This document shows, one piece after another, positions 1 through 9,263 of a stretch of 64,000 nt of DNA. Numbering within the stretch: the first letter of the stretch is position 1; every line of letters begins with the position of its first letter. The stretch lies in the NCBI GenBank assembly GCA_002256435.1, contig NKJC01000001.1:1956179-2020178 (forward strand), written 5' to 3'. Source of the stretch: Chitinophagaceae bacterium BSSC1 (lineage in GTDB: Bacteria; Bacteroidota; Bacteroidia; Chitinophagales; Chitinophagaceae). The notes beneath the pieces were generated by a model. The model did no database searches, was not told the origin of the DNA, and worked only from the letters and a program-made list of their open reading frames with translations. The translations under genes were made by a program, and so were the position numbers.

Positions 1-2
1 TT

Positions 3-380
3 GATATTAAGCAACCCGTTTTCTATATTGATATCCAATTTGGCAGGTTATTGGAATTGGCTTCACAGAAAAAAATCACTTACAAAGAAGTGAGTAAATT
101 TCCAGCCATGCAGCGTGACCTAGCATTGGTGGTGGATAGAAGTTTGAGTTTTGACCTGATTGACCAACAAGTACGCAAGTCTAACCTGTCTAAACTGCAA
201 CAAATGCGTTTGTTTGACGTATTTGAAAGCGATAAATTGGGTACAGACAAGAAATCAATGGCCGTGAGTTTCACTTTTGTAGACGAGGAAAAAACCCTTA
301 CAGACAAAGAAGTAGACGGCATGGTAGCCAGGTTGGTGCAAAATTTTGAAAAAGAACTAGGAGCAGAGATTCGTAAGTAG
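3..380 (+). CDS. pheT: Phenylalanine--tRNA ligase beta subunit, C-terminal part
   Basis: This is the 3' end of a gene that begins before the window; the reading frame is open from base 3, and the ORF-track start at 51 is only an internal TTG. The visible part is the FDX-ACB anticodon-binding domain that ends PheT, recognisable by KFPAMQRDLALVVD, then FDVFESD and a C-terminal helix. PheT pairs with PheS in an alpha2-beta2 cytoplasmic enzyme that charges tRNA-Phe. The B3/B4 editing and catalytic-like domains lie outside the window. A short weak hairpin follows the stop. The identification is secure; only the start is missing. Confidence 0.93.
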   Translation, partial: DIKQPVFYIDIQFGRLLELASQKKITYKEVSKFPAMQRDLALVVDRSLSFDLIDQQVRKSNLSKLQQMRLFDVFESDKLGTDKKSMAVSFTFVDEEKTLTDKEVDGMVARLVQNFEKELGAEIRK

Positions 381-405
381 TGGCTAAAAAATAGCCAGCT
401 TTTAT
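381..405 (+). terminator. Weak possible terminator after pheT
   Basis: TGGCTA and TAGCCA form a 6-bp stem around five A residues directly after the pheT stop, followed by GCTTTTAT. The stem is short and the T run is interrupted, so this may be only a partial terminator. Confidence 0.3.
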
Positions 406-438
406 ATGGGTGTGCTGCTTAATGTATAAATTAGATGG

Positions 439-726
439 ATGGAAGACCTTTCCTTACAACTTAGATCAATCCAGGACAAGCTACAATTGTTGCTCAAGCA
501 ACAGCAGTTGTTGCAAAAGGAGAACCAACGCCTGAAAAAGGACTTGGATAAAGCCTTGATGGATAAAGATGGACAAGACTCGGTGCTGGAAGGTTTGAAA
601 CAACAACTAGAAAGTGCAGCTATTGGTGGGGCCAAATGGAGTCCCGCTGACAAACAGCAAATGGAAAAGCGCATTGACGGTTATTTGAAGGAAATTGAAA
701 AATGCCTGGCATTACTGAACTCTTAA
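439..726 (+). CDS. Small coiled-coil protein upstream of zapA
   Basis: This 95-residue cytoplasmic protein has no signal peptide. Its first half is rich in Gln, Leu and Lys with heptad spacing (LQLLLKQQQLLQKEN), which predicts a long coiled coil, and the second half holds another short amphipathic helix. It ends 4 bases before zapA, so the two are almost certainly co-transcribed. Small coiled-coil proteins beside zapA suggest a divisome role similar to ZapB, but there is no motif to prove this. ATG codons at 422, 435 and 439 are close together; only 439 gives this frame. I do not recognise a named family. Confidence 0.75.
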   Translation: MEDLSLQLRSIQDKLQLLLKQQQLLQKENQRLKKDLDKALMDKDGQDSVLEGLKQQLESAAIGGAKWSPADKQQMEKRIDGYLKEIEKCLALLNS

Positions 727-730
727 GCAA

Positions 731-1027
731 ATGGAAGAACTGATTCCCGTAAATATTGTCATTGCAGATAGAACCTATCGCCTGAAAATTGAAGTTTCAG
801 ACGAGGAAATGGTACGCAAAACCGCTGGTTTGATCAATGACAAGATCACCGAATTCAAAACCAATTTTGCCGGCAAAGACATGCAGGACTATGTTTCCAT
901 GGCCCTGCTTTGGTTTGCAACAGAACAGTCTCAGTCTGAAAACCTCTTGGTTAAATGGAACGATCTTGCCCTGCAATTAGGGGGATTGGAGAAGCAGTTA
1001 GACAAGGCCCTCCAAGAAAATAAGTAA
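731..1027 (+). CDS. zapA: Cell division protein ZapA-like
   Basis: The 98-residue product matches the ZapA family in length and layout: an N-terminal beta-strand segment (IPVNIVIADRTYRLKIEV), a helix (SDEEMVRKTAGLINDKI), then a C-terminal coiled-coil helix. ZapA binds FtsZ and cross-links protofilaments in the Z ring at midcell. It follows the coiled-coil gene by 4 bases, forming a two-gene unit. A 129-base gap then separates it from rny, which appears to have its own promoter. The low-complexity C-terminus ending LDKALQENK is typical. Family assignment is confident; function in this organism is inferred. Confidence 0.85.
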   Translation: MEELIPVNIVIADRTYRLKIEVSDEEMVRKTAGLINDKITEFKTNFAGKDMQDYVSMALLWFATEQSQSENLLVKWNDLALQLGGLEKQLDKALQENK

Positions 1028-1064
1028 TGCCCCTAGCTTAGACATTTCACTTTGATTATTTGAC

Positions 1065-1072
1065 TATCTTCG
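1065..1072 (+). promoter_or_regulatory. Possible -7 box for rny
   Basis: TATCTTCG resembles the Bacteroidota -7 consensus TAnnTTTG with one mismatch. It lies about 84 bases before the rny ATG, so the leader would be long. No clear -33 TTG is at the usual spacing, so this is tentative. Confidence 0.3.
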
Positions 1073-1156
1073 CCTATTGTCATTTGTTCATTATGAAAAA
1101 ATGAGATGTGACCAGTGAAAAACGATTCTGAACTTTTTTAAAAAATTTCCAAGAAC

Positions 1157-2722
1157 ATGGATCCAATGATTTTATCTATTATAATTGGTGCAGTATCACT
1201 AATTGTGGGTGTTGTCTCGGGTAAACTTTTGTTTAACCAGAACACCAAAAAACAGGTGGAAGAAGCCGAATTACAGGCTCAAACCATTTTAAAAGAAGCC
1301 GAATTGAGGGCTGAAACCGTAAAAAAAGAAAAACAACTAGAGGCTAAAGAGCGCTTTGTACAGTTGAAAAGTGAGTATGAGAAAGAGGTAAATGAGCGTA
1401 ATCGCAAACTGGGTGAAGCTGAAAACCGCATCAAGCAAAAAGAGGTTTCTATTAACCAAAAAGAAGCCAACCTTGACAAACAGAGCAAGGATAATGACGT
1501 AATCAAGGAAAACTTGAATCGTCAGATTGAAGTGGTGAACCTAAAGCGCACAGAGCTGGAAAAGCACCAAGAAGAGCATATTCGTAGACTAGAAAAAATT
1601 GCCAACCTAAGCGCAGAAGAAGCCAAGGCCCAATTGATTGAAAGCCTGAAGCAAGAAGCTCATTCACAAGCCTTGAGTCTGCAGCAAGACATTATTGAAG
1701 ACGCCAAACTCAAAGCCAATAAGGAAGCCCGTAAGATTGTAATCCAGTCTATTCAGCGTACTGCTGCGGAAATCACTATTGAGAACACCGTAACCGTATT
1801 CAACTTAGAAACAGACGAAATTAAAGGTCAGATTATTGGTAGAGAGGGTAGGAATATCCGCGCTATTGAAGCCGCAACTGGTGTTGACTTAATTGTAGAC
1901 GATACTCCTGAGGCTATTATCCTGTCTTCTTTTGACCCCTTGCGCAGAGAAATTGCTCGTTTGAGCTTGCAGCGTCTGGTGGCCGATGGTAGAATTCACC
2001 CAGCCCGTATTGAAGAAGTGGTTGAAAAAACCCGCAGACAATTGGAAGAGCAGGTGATGGAAATTGGTGAAAGAACTGTGATAGAAATGGGCATCCATGG
2101 TCTGCACAAAGAATTGGTGCGCATAGTTGGTAAAATGCGTTTCCGTTCTTCTTATGGTCAGAACTTGCTGATGCACAGCAGAGAAACCGCCAATTTGTGC
2201 GGAATCATGGCGGCAGAATTGGGTATGAACCCCAAATTGGCCAAACGCGCTGGTTTACTCCATGATATTGGTAAGGTTCCTGATGAGGAAACTGAATTGA
2301 GCCACGCATTATTAGGAGCCAAATTGGCTGAAAAATATGGCGAGAACCCTGCAGTAGTCAATGCTATTGGAGCTCACCACGATGAAATGGAAATGCAATA
2401 CGTGATTTCTCCTATTATTCAGGCTTGTGACGCCATTAGCGGTGCTAGACCAGGAGCAAGAAGGGAGATCATGCAACAATACTTGCAAAGGATCAAGGAC
2501 CTAGAAAACCTAGCCATGGCTTATCAAGGCGTAGAAAAAGCCTATGCCATTCAAGCTGGTAGGGAATTAAGGGTCATTGTTGAGGCTGAAAAGGTTACAG
2601 ATGGCGATAGCGATAAGCTAAGCTTTGAAATAGCCCAGAAAATCCAGACAGATATGACCTATCCAGGTCAGATTAAAGTAACCGTTATTAGAGAAAAAAG
2701 AGCTGTAAACGTAGCCAGATAA
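1157..2722 (+). CDS. rny: Ribonuclease Y
   Basis: This 521-residue membrane-anchored endoribonuclease initiates mRNA decay. An N-terminal transmembrane segment (about residues 4-24) is followed by a long charged coiled coil to about residue 180, a KH RNA-binding domain around [15 protein letters not shown], and an HD phosphohydrolase domain with the metal-binding LLHDIGK motif near residue 370. The C-terminus ([19 protein letters not shown]) is the conserved RNase Y tail. Length and order match the family exactly. It sits alone between zapA and rplS, each with its own putative promoter. No anomaly is seen. Confidence 0.96.
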   Translation: MDPMILSIIIGAVSLIVGVVSGKLLFNQNTKKQVEEAELQAQTILKEAELRAETVKKEKQLEAKERFVQLKSEYEKEVNERNRKLGEAENRIKQKEVSINQKEANLDKQSKDNDVIKENLNRQIEVVNLKRTELEKHQEEHIRRLEKIANLSAEEAKAQLIESLKQEAHSQALSLQQDIIEDAKLKANKEARKIVIQSIQRTAAEITIENTVTVFNLETDEIKGQIIGREGRNIRAIEAATGVDLIVDDTPEAIILSSFDPLRREIARLSLQRLVADGRIHPARIEEVVEKTRRQLEEQVMEIGERTVIEMGIHGLHKELVRIVGKMRFRSSYGQNLLMHSRETANLCGIMAAELGMNPKLAKRAGLLHDIGKVPDEETELSHALLGAKLAEKYGENPAVVNAIGAHHDEMEMQYVISPIIQACDAISGARPGARREIMQQYLQRIKDLENLAMAYQGVEKAYAIQAGRELRVIVEAEKVTDGDSDKLSFEIAQKIQTDMTYPGQIKVTVIREKRAVNVAR

Positions 2723-2763
2723 AAAATATTCTAGTTTTAGTGTAAATTTTATCTTTTATCCCC

Positions 2764-2771
2764 TACCTTTG
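2764..2771 (+). promoter_or_regulatory. -7 box of the rplS promoter
   Basis: TACCTTTG matches TAnnTTTG and lies 22 bases upstream of the rplS ATG, in an AT-rich intergenic region after rny. The -33 region is weak. Confidence 0.55.
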
Positions 2772-2793
2772 CCGTCCGTTAAAAATTAAAGTT

Positions 2794-3144
2794 ATGAACG
2801 CAGCAGTTCAGTTTGTACACGAACAATTGACCGTTAAGAAAGAATACCCTAAGTTTAAGGCAGGTGATAACATCACTGTGAACTATAAGATTGTAGAGGG
2901 TGGTAAAGAGCGTATCCAGAGCTTCCGTGGCGATGTGATCAAGATGCAAGGCAATGGTGCCACAGCTTCTTTCACTGTACGTAAGATTTCTGATGGTGTA
3001 GGCGTTGAGCGTCTGTTCCCGATTCTGTCTCCAAACATCGACAGCATCTTGTTGAACAAAACAGGTAAAGTACGTAGAGCTAGGTTGTATTACCTACGTG
3101 AGCGTAGCGGTAAATCTGCTCGTATTAAAGAAAAACGTTTCTAA
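2794..3144 (+). CDS. rplS: 50S ribosomal protein L19 (bL19)
   Basis: The 116-residue basic protein is ribosomal protein bL19, located at the 30S-50S interface of the large subunit. Diagnostic segments are FKAGDNITVNYKIVEGGKERIQSFRGDVI, FTVRKISDGVGVERLFPILSP and the basic tail RRARLYYLRERSGK. Length is normal for the family. It is not next to trmD or rpsP as in many bacteria but is monocistronic here, framed by its own -7 box and a strong terminator. Codon choice is more biased than in neighbours, as expected of a highly expressed gene. Confidence 0.97.
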   Translation: MNAAVQFVHEQLTVKKEYPKFKAGDNITVNYKIVEGGKERIQSFRGDVIKMQGNGATASFTVRKISDGVGVERLFPILSPNIDSILLNKTGKVRRARLYYLRERSGKSARIKEKRF

Positions 3145-3163
3145 TTTTCTAGTTGAAAATAAG

Positions 3164-3203
3164 AAAAGCGGAAGGTTAGCAATGCTGAACTTCCGCTTTT
3201 TCG
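3164..3203 (+). terminator. Intrinsic terminator of rplS
   Basis: AAAAGCGGAA and TTCCGCTTTT form a perfect 10-bp stem, extendable by one base pair, followed by a T-rich stretch. It lies 20 bases after the rplS stop and fits a rho-independent terminator. Confidence 0.85.
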
Positions 3204-3233
3204 TTAAAACTTGTCAAGCTTAGGTAGATTTAA

Positions 3234-3263
3234 TTGCTCAGCATTTCTTTTGCCTTAACTTTG
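3234..3263 (+). promoter_or_regulatory. tatA promoter (-33 TTG, -7 TAACTTTG)
   Basis: TTG at 3234-3236 and TAACTTTG at 3256-3263 are separated by 19 bases, which fits the Bacteroidota sigma-70 promoter geometry. The -7 box ends 20 bases before the tatA start codon. Confidence 0.65.
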
Positions 3264-3283
3264 ACCACCTCAAATCAATTTTT

Positions 3284-3481
3284 ATGGGAAATTTAGGATT
3301 TCAAGAAATTTTGCTCATCGCTGTTGTGGTGTTGGTATTGTTTGGTGGTCGTAAGATCCCCGAATTCATGAGAGGCCTTGGAAAAGGTATCCGTGAGTTT
3401 AACGACGCTAAGAACAACGTGAAAAAAGAATTAGAAGAAGGTATGAAGGAAAAGGATAGCACTCCTACCACTCAACCTTAA
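3284..3481 (+). CDS. tatA: Sec-independent protein translocase TatA
   Basis: This 65-residue protein is a TatA/TatE-family subunit of the twin-arginine translocase, which moves folded proteins across the inner membrane. It has one N-terminal transmembrane helix ([13 protein letters not shown]), the [17 protein letters not shown] amphipathic helix characteristic of TatA, and a short acidic C-terminus. TatC is not in this window. gatA follows after 26 bases, so the two could share a transcript. A candidate client, the superoxide dismutase at 43636, has a Tat-like leader. The family call is secure; TatA versus TatE is not separable by sequence alone. Confidence 0.93.
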   Translation: MGNLGFQEILLIAVVVLVLFGGRKIPEFMRGLGKGIREFNDAKNNVKKELEEGMKEKDSTPTTQP

Positions 3482-3507
3482 TTGCTACCATTAAATCTCT
3501 TTAGCCT

Positions 3508-4953
3508 TTGTTTAGGTATAGCTCCATCAAAGACTATCACAATGCATTACAGAACGGCCAAACCACCTGTGTGGAGGCCGTTCGTTTTTATGTAGATGCC
3601 ATTGCCGCCAGACCTGGCCTAAATGCCTATCTGGAAGTTTTTGCCCAAGAAGCTTTGGCAAAAGCCGCTGAACTAGATGCCCACCGCGCCAGCGGCGCTA
3701 CCATGGGCAAATTGCATGGCGTGGTAGTGGGTATCAAAGACGTGATTTGTTACAAGGGACACGCCGTTAGTGCCGGTTCCAAAATCTTAGAAAATTTTAC
3801 CAGTGTTTATAATGCCACCGCAGTTGAAAAACTGTTGGAGCAGGAAGCCATTATTATTGGCCGCCAAAACTGTGATGAGTTTGCCATGGGCAGCTCTAGC
3901 GAAAACTCAGCTTTTGGTCCTGTAAAAAATGCCTTGGATGAAACCCGTGTACCGGGTGGTTCATCGGGTGGTTCTGCCGTGAGTGTACAGGCTGGACTAG
4001 CCATGGTGAGTTTGGGTTCTGATACCGGTGGTTCTGTTAGACAACCAGCTGATTTTTGTGGTGTAGTGGGTCTGAAACCCAGCTATGGCCGCATTTCACG
4101 CTATGGTTTAATTGCCTATGCGTCTTCTTTTGACCAGATTGGCATTTTTGCACAATCGGTAGAAGACGCTGCCCTAGTGTTGGAAGTGATTTCCGGCAAG
4201 GATAATTTTGATAGCACGGTTTCTCAACAAGAAGTGCCTGCATTTTCAAATCTTGGTCCTGCCAAAAAATATAAAATTGCCTATTTTAAACAGGCATTGG
4301 AACACCCGGGTCTGGATCCAGAAATCAGAACCGCTGTTCAAGGATTAATTGAACAACTGCGCAGTCAGGGTGTTCAAGTGGATCCTATTGAATTTAACCT
4401 GCTTGACCAAGTAGTGCCTACCTATTATGTTTTAACCACCGCGGAAGCTTCAAGCAATCTGTCTAGGTTTGATGGCGTACGTTATGGTCATAGAACCAGT
4501 ATTCAAGATGTAGACCTGAACCAATTATACAAAGCATCAAGAACCGAGGGATTTGGAAAAGAAGTGCAAAGAAGGATTCTGTTAGGCACATTTGTACTCA
4601 GTTCTGGTTATTTTGACGCTTATTTTACCAAGGCTCAGCAGGTGAGACGCATTTTATGGAACAAGGCCAACGAGGTTTTTGCGGGTTATGACCTGCTGAT
4701 TTCTCCCACGGTGCCGGCTCCGGCATTCAAATTGGGTGAAAAGTCTGACGACCAGGTGGCCATGTTTTTGGCCGATATTTATACTGTTTTTGCCAATTTA
4801 GTGGGCATTCCGGCCATTTCTATTCCCCTTTTCCAGCATTCCAATGGTATGCCCTTTGGTTTGCAGCTTATGAGCAGCCATTTTCAGGAAAGCGATTTAC
4901 TACAATTCTCCGCCCAATTGATGGCTGGCAAGCCTTCACAAAGCGTTAAGTAA
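3508..4953 (+). CDS. gatA: Aspartyl/glutamyl-tRNA(Asn/Gln) amidotransferase subunit A
   Basis: GatA is the glutaminase subunit of the GatCAB complex, which converts Glu-tRNA(Gln) or Asp-tRNA(Asn) to the amidated form and supplies ammonia to GatB. The amidase-signature triad is visible: Lys77 (GIKDV), cis-Ser152 in PGGSSGGSA and Ser176 in SDTGGSV. The length of 481 residues is normal. The start is a TTG at 3508 (MFRYSSIKDY), 26 bases after tatA; no ATG is available before the conserved N-terminal helix. gatB and gatC are not adjacent. The identification is secure, and the non-ATG start is probable. Confidence 0.94.
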   Translation: MFRYSSIKDYHNALQNGQTTCVEAVRFYVDAIAARPGLNAYLEVFAQEALAKAAELDAHRASGATMGKLHGVVVGIKDVICYKGHAVSAGSKILENFTSVYNATAVEKLLEQEAIIIGRQNCDEFAMGSSSENSAFGPVKNALDETRVPGGSSGGSAVSVQAGLAMVSLGSDTGGSVRQPADFCGVVGLKPSYGRISRYGLIAYASSFDQIGIFAQSVEDAALVLEVISGKDNFDSTVSQQEVPAFSNLGPAKKYKIAYFKQALEHPGLDPEIRTAVQGLIEQLRSQGVQVDPIEFNLLDQVVPTYYVLTTAEASSNLSRFDGVRYGHRTSIQDVDLNQLYKASRTEGFGKEVQRRILLGTFVLSSGYFDAYFTKAQQVRRILWNKANEVFAGYDLLISPTVPAPAFKLGEKSDDQVAMFLADIYTVFANLVGIPAISIPLFQHSNGMPFGLQLMSSHFQESDLLQFSAQLMAGKPSQSVK

Positions 4954-4961
4954 TTAAAGTT

Positions 4962-4969
4962 TAAATTTG
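4962..4969 (+). promoter_or_regulatory. -7 box upstream of the transglycosylase
   Basis: TAAATTTG fits TAnnTTTG and ends 24 bases before the ATG at 4994. No convincing -33 TTG is seen. Confidence 0.45.
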
Positions 4970-4993
4970 CGGTTCATTAATTGAGTCCTATTC

Positions 4994-6064
4994 ATGAAAT
5001 GGTATGGAATTTCTTTGCAAAACCGCATCTCCCTTTCCCGCGCTTGGCTGGTAGGGTTTGCCTGTTTGGCAGGAACTATTGGTACCCTTTCTTTTAGAAC
5101 AGACCTTAGTTTTAAAGATCAACAAACCACCGATAGTACCCAGGACAAATACGGTTTTAAGTCTTTGTTCAAGACCAATCAGTTCAATGCCAACAAGCCC
5201 TATATTGACCAACTGAATCCAAGAGCAGTATCTTTTGTACAAGAATATATTCGCAAACAGGGTAAGGAATTACAACGCATGAAAGGTTGGGGAAAGCCCT
5301 ATTTTGACTTGTATGACAATGTGTTAACCACCTATGGGATTCCCAAAGAAATGAAATACCTGAGTGTCATTGAAAGCCATTTGCAAGCAGGATTGGTTTC
5401 TTGGGCCGGTGCTGTTGGACCTTGGCAAATCATGGACTATGAAGCAAAGCGTTTTGGATTACGCGTGGGTGGCATGGGCGATGAGCGCATGGACTTTTAC
5501 AAAAGCACCCATGTAGCGGCCAAACTGATGAAAGAATTGTATGCAGAATTTGGCGACTGGCTCTTAGTAGTAGCTGCTTATAATGGTGGTGCTGGAAGGG
5601 TGCGTCAGTGTATTAGAAAAGCAAATAGTAGAGACTTTTGGGACCTACAATATTACTTGCCTGAAGAGACTCGCAACCACGTAAAAAAATTCATTGGAAC
5701 CCATTATGCCATGGAAGGAGGCGGTGGCTGGACTACTTTAACGGCGGAAGAAACCACACAGGTAAAAGCTTCCATGGTAAAAAACAATAACCAGGTTCCT
5801 TTGAATGAAGCAGAACAAGCCAATACTTCTTTGGTAGAACTCAGTGGTAGGTATCATTCCATGGTAGTGGCCAATGGATTGGTCATGGATATTGTCCAGT
5901 TCAATAGACTGAACCCCGGATTTGACAAGGCTTTGGCAGAAGGTAGAAAATACAGCATGCGCATTCCCAAGGATAAAATAGCGGTTTTTGAAGCCAGAAA
6001 ACAACAGTTGTTGATGGAATCTTTTAGGTTGTTGATAGAAGGGTCTGCCACACCCAATGGTTAA
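4994..6064 (+). CDS. Lytic transglycosylase, MltD-like
   Basis: The 356-residue protein cleaves the glycan strand of peptidoglycan. A hydrophobic N-terminal segment (about residues 14-30) should anchor or export it. The SLT domain spans about residues 95-240, with the catalytic Glu in SVIESHLQAG, then AGAVGPWQIM and the AAYNGGAGRV motif. The C-terminal region (LSGRYHSMVVANGL, IVQFNRLNPGFD) resembles a degenerate LysM domain. Its stop overlaps the stop of the convergent pabB gene by 4 bases. MltD-like is chosen because of the SLT plus C-terminal binding-domain layout; the exact class is less certain. Confidence 0.88.
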   Translation: MKWYGISLQNRISLSRAWLVGFACLAGTIGTLSFRTDLSFKDQQTTDSTQDKYGFKSLFKTNQFNANKPYIDQLNPRAVSFVQEYIRKQGKELQRMKGWGKPYFDLYDNVLTTYGIPKEMKYLSVIESHLQAGLVSWAGAVGPWQIMDYEAKRFGLRVGGMGDERMDFYKSTHVAAKLMKELYAEFGDWLLVVAAYNGGAGRVRQCIRKANSRDFWDLQYYLPEETRNHVKKFIGTHYAMEGGGGWTTLTAEETTQVKASMVKNNNQVPLNEAEQANTSLVELSGRYHSMVVANGLVMDIVQFNRLNPGFDKALAEGRKYSMRIPKDKIAVFEARKQQLLMESFRLLIEGSATPNG

Positions 6065-7353
6065 CCCAAGACCTGCATAATGGCCCCAGCTTTGGCCAAA
6101 CATTCTTCGTATTCTTTTTCAGCGTCACTATAAAATGTAATGCCACCACCCACTTGGTAACTCAGGTATTGATTGGCTTGGTTGTAGAGAATACTTCTGA
6201 TGACAACATTAAAATCAAAATCCCCATTGGGTTCAATATAGCCTACGGCTCCTGAATACAAACCTCTTCTACTTTCTTCGTACTGTTCAATCAATTGCAT
6301 CACTTTGAACTTGGGTGCACCCGTCATGCTGCCCATGGGAAAACTGGCATTTAGTATGGCACAAAGATCCATACCGGCTGCTGGTTCACCCATAATAGTA
6401 GACACCATTTGGTGTACTTGTGGAAAGCGATAAATACCAAATAGTTCCTCCACTTTTACGCTACCTGGTTTGCATACCCGGCTTAGGTCATTGCGCACCA
6501 GGTCTACTACCATCACGTTCTCGCTTTGGTCTTTCACACTATTGCGCAATTGGTTTTCTAAGACTAGATCTTGTGCAGGATTTTCCAAGTCTCTTTTCAA
6601 CGTACCCTTGATGGGTTGAGAAATGAGGTGATTATTTTTTTGCTGCAAATACCTTTCTGGACTAGCGCAAAGTAGATAAGAGGAATGATATTTATAAAAA
6701 CAGGCAAAGGGGTTGGGTGATATTTGATTGAGTGCTAAGTAAACATCTATTGGGTCAATGCTGGCCTGCTCTGCAAAAAACTCCTGACAAAAATTGAGTT
6801 CATAGCAATCACCTTTTAGGATATGATTCTGAATGCTGCGAATCTTGGCTAGGTATTGCTCCTTGCTCATCCTGGCTTGCATCTGAACCTGCTTTTTTTC
6901 GGGTACTGCTGGCGCGATGTTAAAATCAAGATCACTAATGACTTGAAATAGTTCTTGGGTATTGGTTGTTTGAGAACTGATCAGTAGCAAATTGCCCTTT
7001 AGTTCCAGCACTGTTGCTGGTTCAAAAAAATAGAGATCAGGAAACCCCAATTTGTTTTCATGGGTAGATACAATACCAGTAATGCTTTCTTTTAAATCAT
7101 AAGAAAGATGCCCAAAAACTCTTTGCGTTTTACCCTTTAGCCAATCACTCAGTTCTTGTAAGTGGTTAGACGTGGGCAAACATGCATCCATGGCGCCTAC
7201 TGCTAGTACGCAATCAATATTTTGATGGGGAGAATGGTATTGGTGATTGTCCAATAAAGCACAAATGTTGAACCGGTTGGCCCAGATCAACATTTGTGTT
7301 TTGAATTGTTTAGGTTCGGGGATAGTATGGTGGCTGCTGAATTTAGGCAGCAT
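6061..7353 (-). CDS. pabB: Aminodeoxychorismate synthase component I
   Basis: This 430-residue chorismate-binding enzyme makes 4-amino-4-deoxychorismate for folate synthesis. The motif PIKGTLKRD carries the active-site Lys that marks PabB (anthranilate synthase TrpE has Ala there). MVVDLVRNDLSRV and SMTGAPKFKVMQLI are the other conserved blocks, and the C-terminus ends with the usual VGGGITFYSDAEKEYEE region. The N-terminal part is divergent. The start at 7353 lies 8 bases after the stop of the acidic protein gene, so the two are probably one unit. The partner glutaminase PabA is not adjacent. Confidence 0.9.
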   Translation of the reverse strand: MLPKFSSHHTIPEPKQFKTQMLIWANRFNICALLDNHQYHSPHQNIDCVLAVGAMDACLPTSNHLQELSDWLKGKTQRVFGHLSYDLKESITGIVSTHENKLGFPDLYFFEPATVLELKGNLLLISSQTTNTQELFQVISDLDFNIAPAVPEKKQVQMQARMSKEQYLAKIRSIQNHILKGDCYELNFCQEFFAEQASIDPIDVYLALNQISPNPFACFYKYHSSYLLCASPERYLQQKNNHLISQPIKGTLKRDLENPAQDLVLENQLRNSVKDQSENVMVVDLVRNDLSRVCKPGSVKVEELFGIYRFPQVHQMVSTIMGEPAAGMDLCAILNASFPMGSMTGAPKFKVMQLIEQYEESRRGLYSGAVGYIEPNGDFDFNVVIRSILYNQANQYLSYQVGGGITFYSDAEKEYEECLAKAGAIMQVLG

Positions 7354-7361
7354 ATGCGTGA

Positions 7362-7808
7362 TTAAAAATCATCGTCATCGTCATCATCAAATCCACTGTC
7401 CTTATCATTGAATAAGTCAAACTCTTTGAAGTCTTCGTCCAATTTGAAATCATCATCCTCATCGGCTTTTTTCTTGCCTGCTGCAGGTGTTTTTTTAGCA
7501 CCCTTGCTTTTTGGAATGTCAAATTCGTCAAAGTCAGGATCCCAATCGTCTTCCTCTTCAGATTTTTCCCAATCGTCTTCTACGTCGTCTGATTCTTCAT
7601 CATCGTCGTCATCGTCTTTAGACTTTTTGGAAGTTCCTTTAGACGCAGATTTCTTTACCGGAGTATCCAGTTCATCATCGTCGTCTAAATCATCGTCATC
7701 ATCCTCCAATTGTTTTTTGCTTTTTGGAGAAGGCTTTGCCGCATCGCTTTTAGCGGGGGTCTTTTTAGGTGAAGAGGATTTGCTATCCTTATCAGATTTC
7801 GCTGCCAT
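7362..7808 (-). CDS. Highly acidic low-complexity protein of unknown function
   Basis: This 148-residue protein alternates Lys/Ser/Pro/Ala stretches with long Asp/Glu runs (DDDDLDDDDELD, KDDDDDDEESDD) and ends in a run of Asp followed by Phe. No folded domain, signal peptide or membrane segment is visible; it should be intrinsically disordered with a bipolar charge pattern. The block DWDPDFDEFDIPKSKG and the C-terminal FKEFDLFNDKDSGF may be short conserved linear motifs. It lies directly before pabB and downstream of purA, with its own candidate promoter. The opposite-strand Ser-rich ORF is a shadow of the Asp codons. I do not recognise a function. Confidence 0.8.
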   Translation of the reverse strand: MAAKSDKDSKSSSPKKTPAKSDAAKPSPKSKKQLEDDDDDLDDDDELDTPVKKSASKGTSKKSKDDDDDDEESDDVEDDWEKSEEEDDWDPDFDEFDIPKSKGAKKTPAAGKKKADEDDDFKLDEDFKEFDLFNDKDSGFDDDDDDDF

Positions 7809-7856
7809 ATTCTAATAAGATTATTGCGTAAAATTTCATTTCAAAATTGTATTCAC

Positions 7857-7864
7857 CAAAAATA
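7857..7864 (-). promoter_or_regulatory. -7 box upstream of the acidic protein gene
   Basis: On the minus strand TATTTTTG matches TAnnTTTG and lies 48 bases before the ATG at 7808. The -33 region is not recognisable. Confidence 0.45.
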
Positions 7865-7895
7865 TTTCCCTTTTTTTTCTGAAATGGGAAAATTT

Positions 7896-9173
<1,278 letters not shown>

Positions 9174-9180
9174 TCAGGGG

Positions 9181-9188
9181 CAAAAATA
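9181..9188 (-). promoter_or_regulatory. -7 box of the purA promoter
   Basis: TATTTTTG on the minus strand fits TAnnTTTG and lies 22 bases upstream of the purA ATG, the same spacing as at rplS and atpB. Confidence 0.6.
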
Positions 9189-9263
9189 AGCCTTGACCAT
9201 CAGTAAAAATGAAATGATTTGAATTTATTGTATTGTTTTTTCTAAGAATTCTGCAAACCCTTG

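Noticed and set aside
1028-1156. Possible 6S RNA between zapA and rny
   Set aside because: In other bacteria ssrS lies near zapA, but the gap is only 129 bases and shows no long-hairpin secondary structure.
7408-7815. Plus-strand Ser-rich ORF opposite the acidic protein gene
   Set aside because: The Ser runs are the complement of Asp codons; no signal, promoter or domain supports it.
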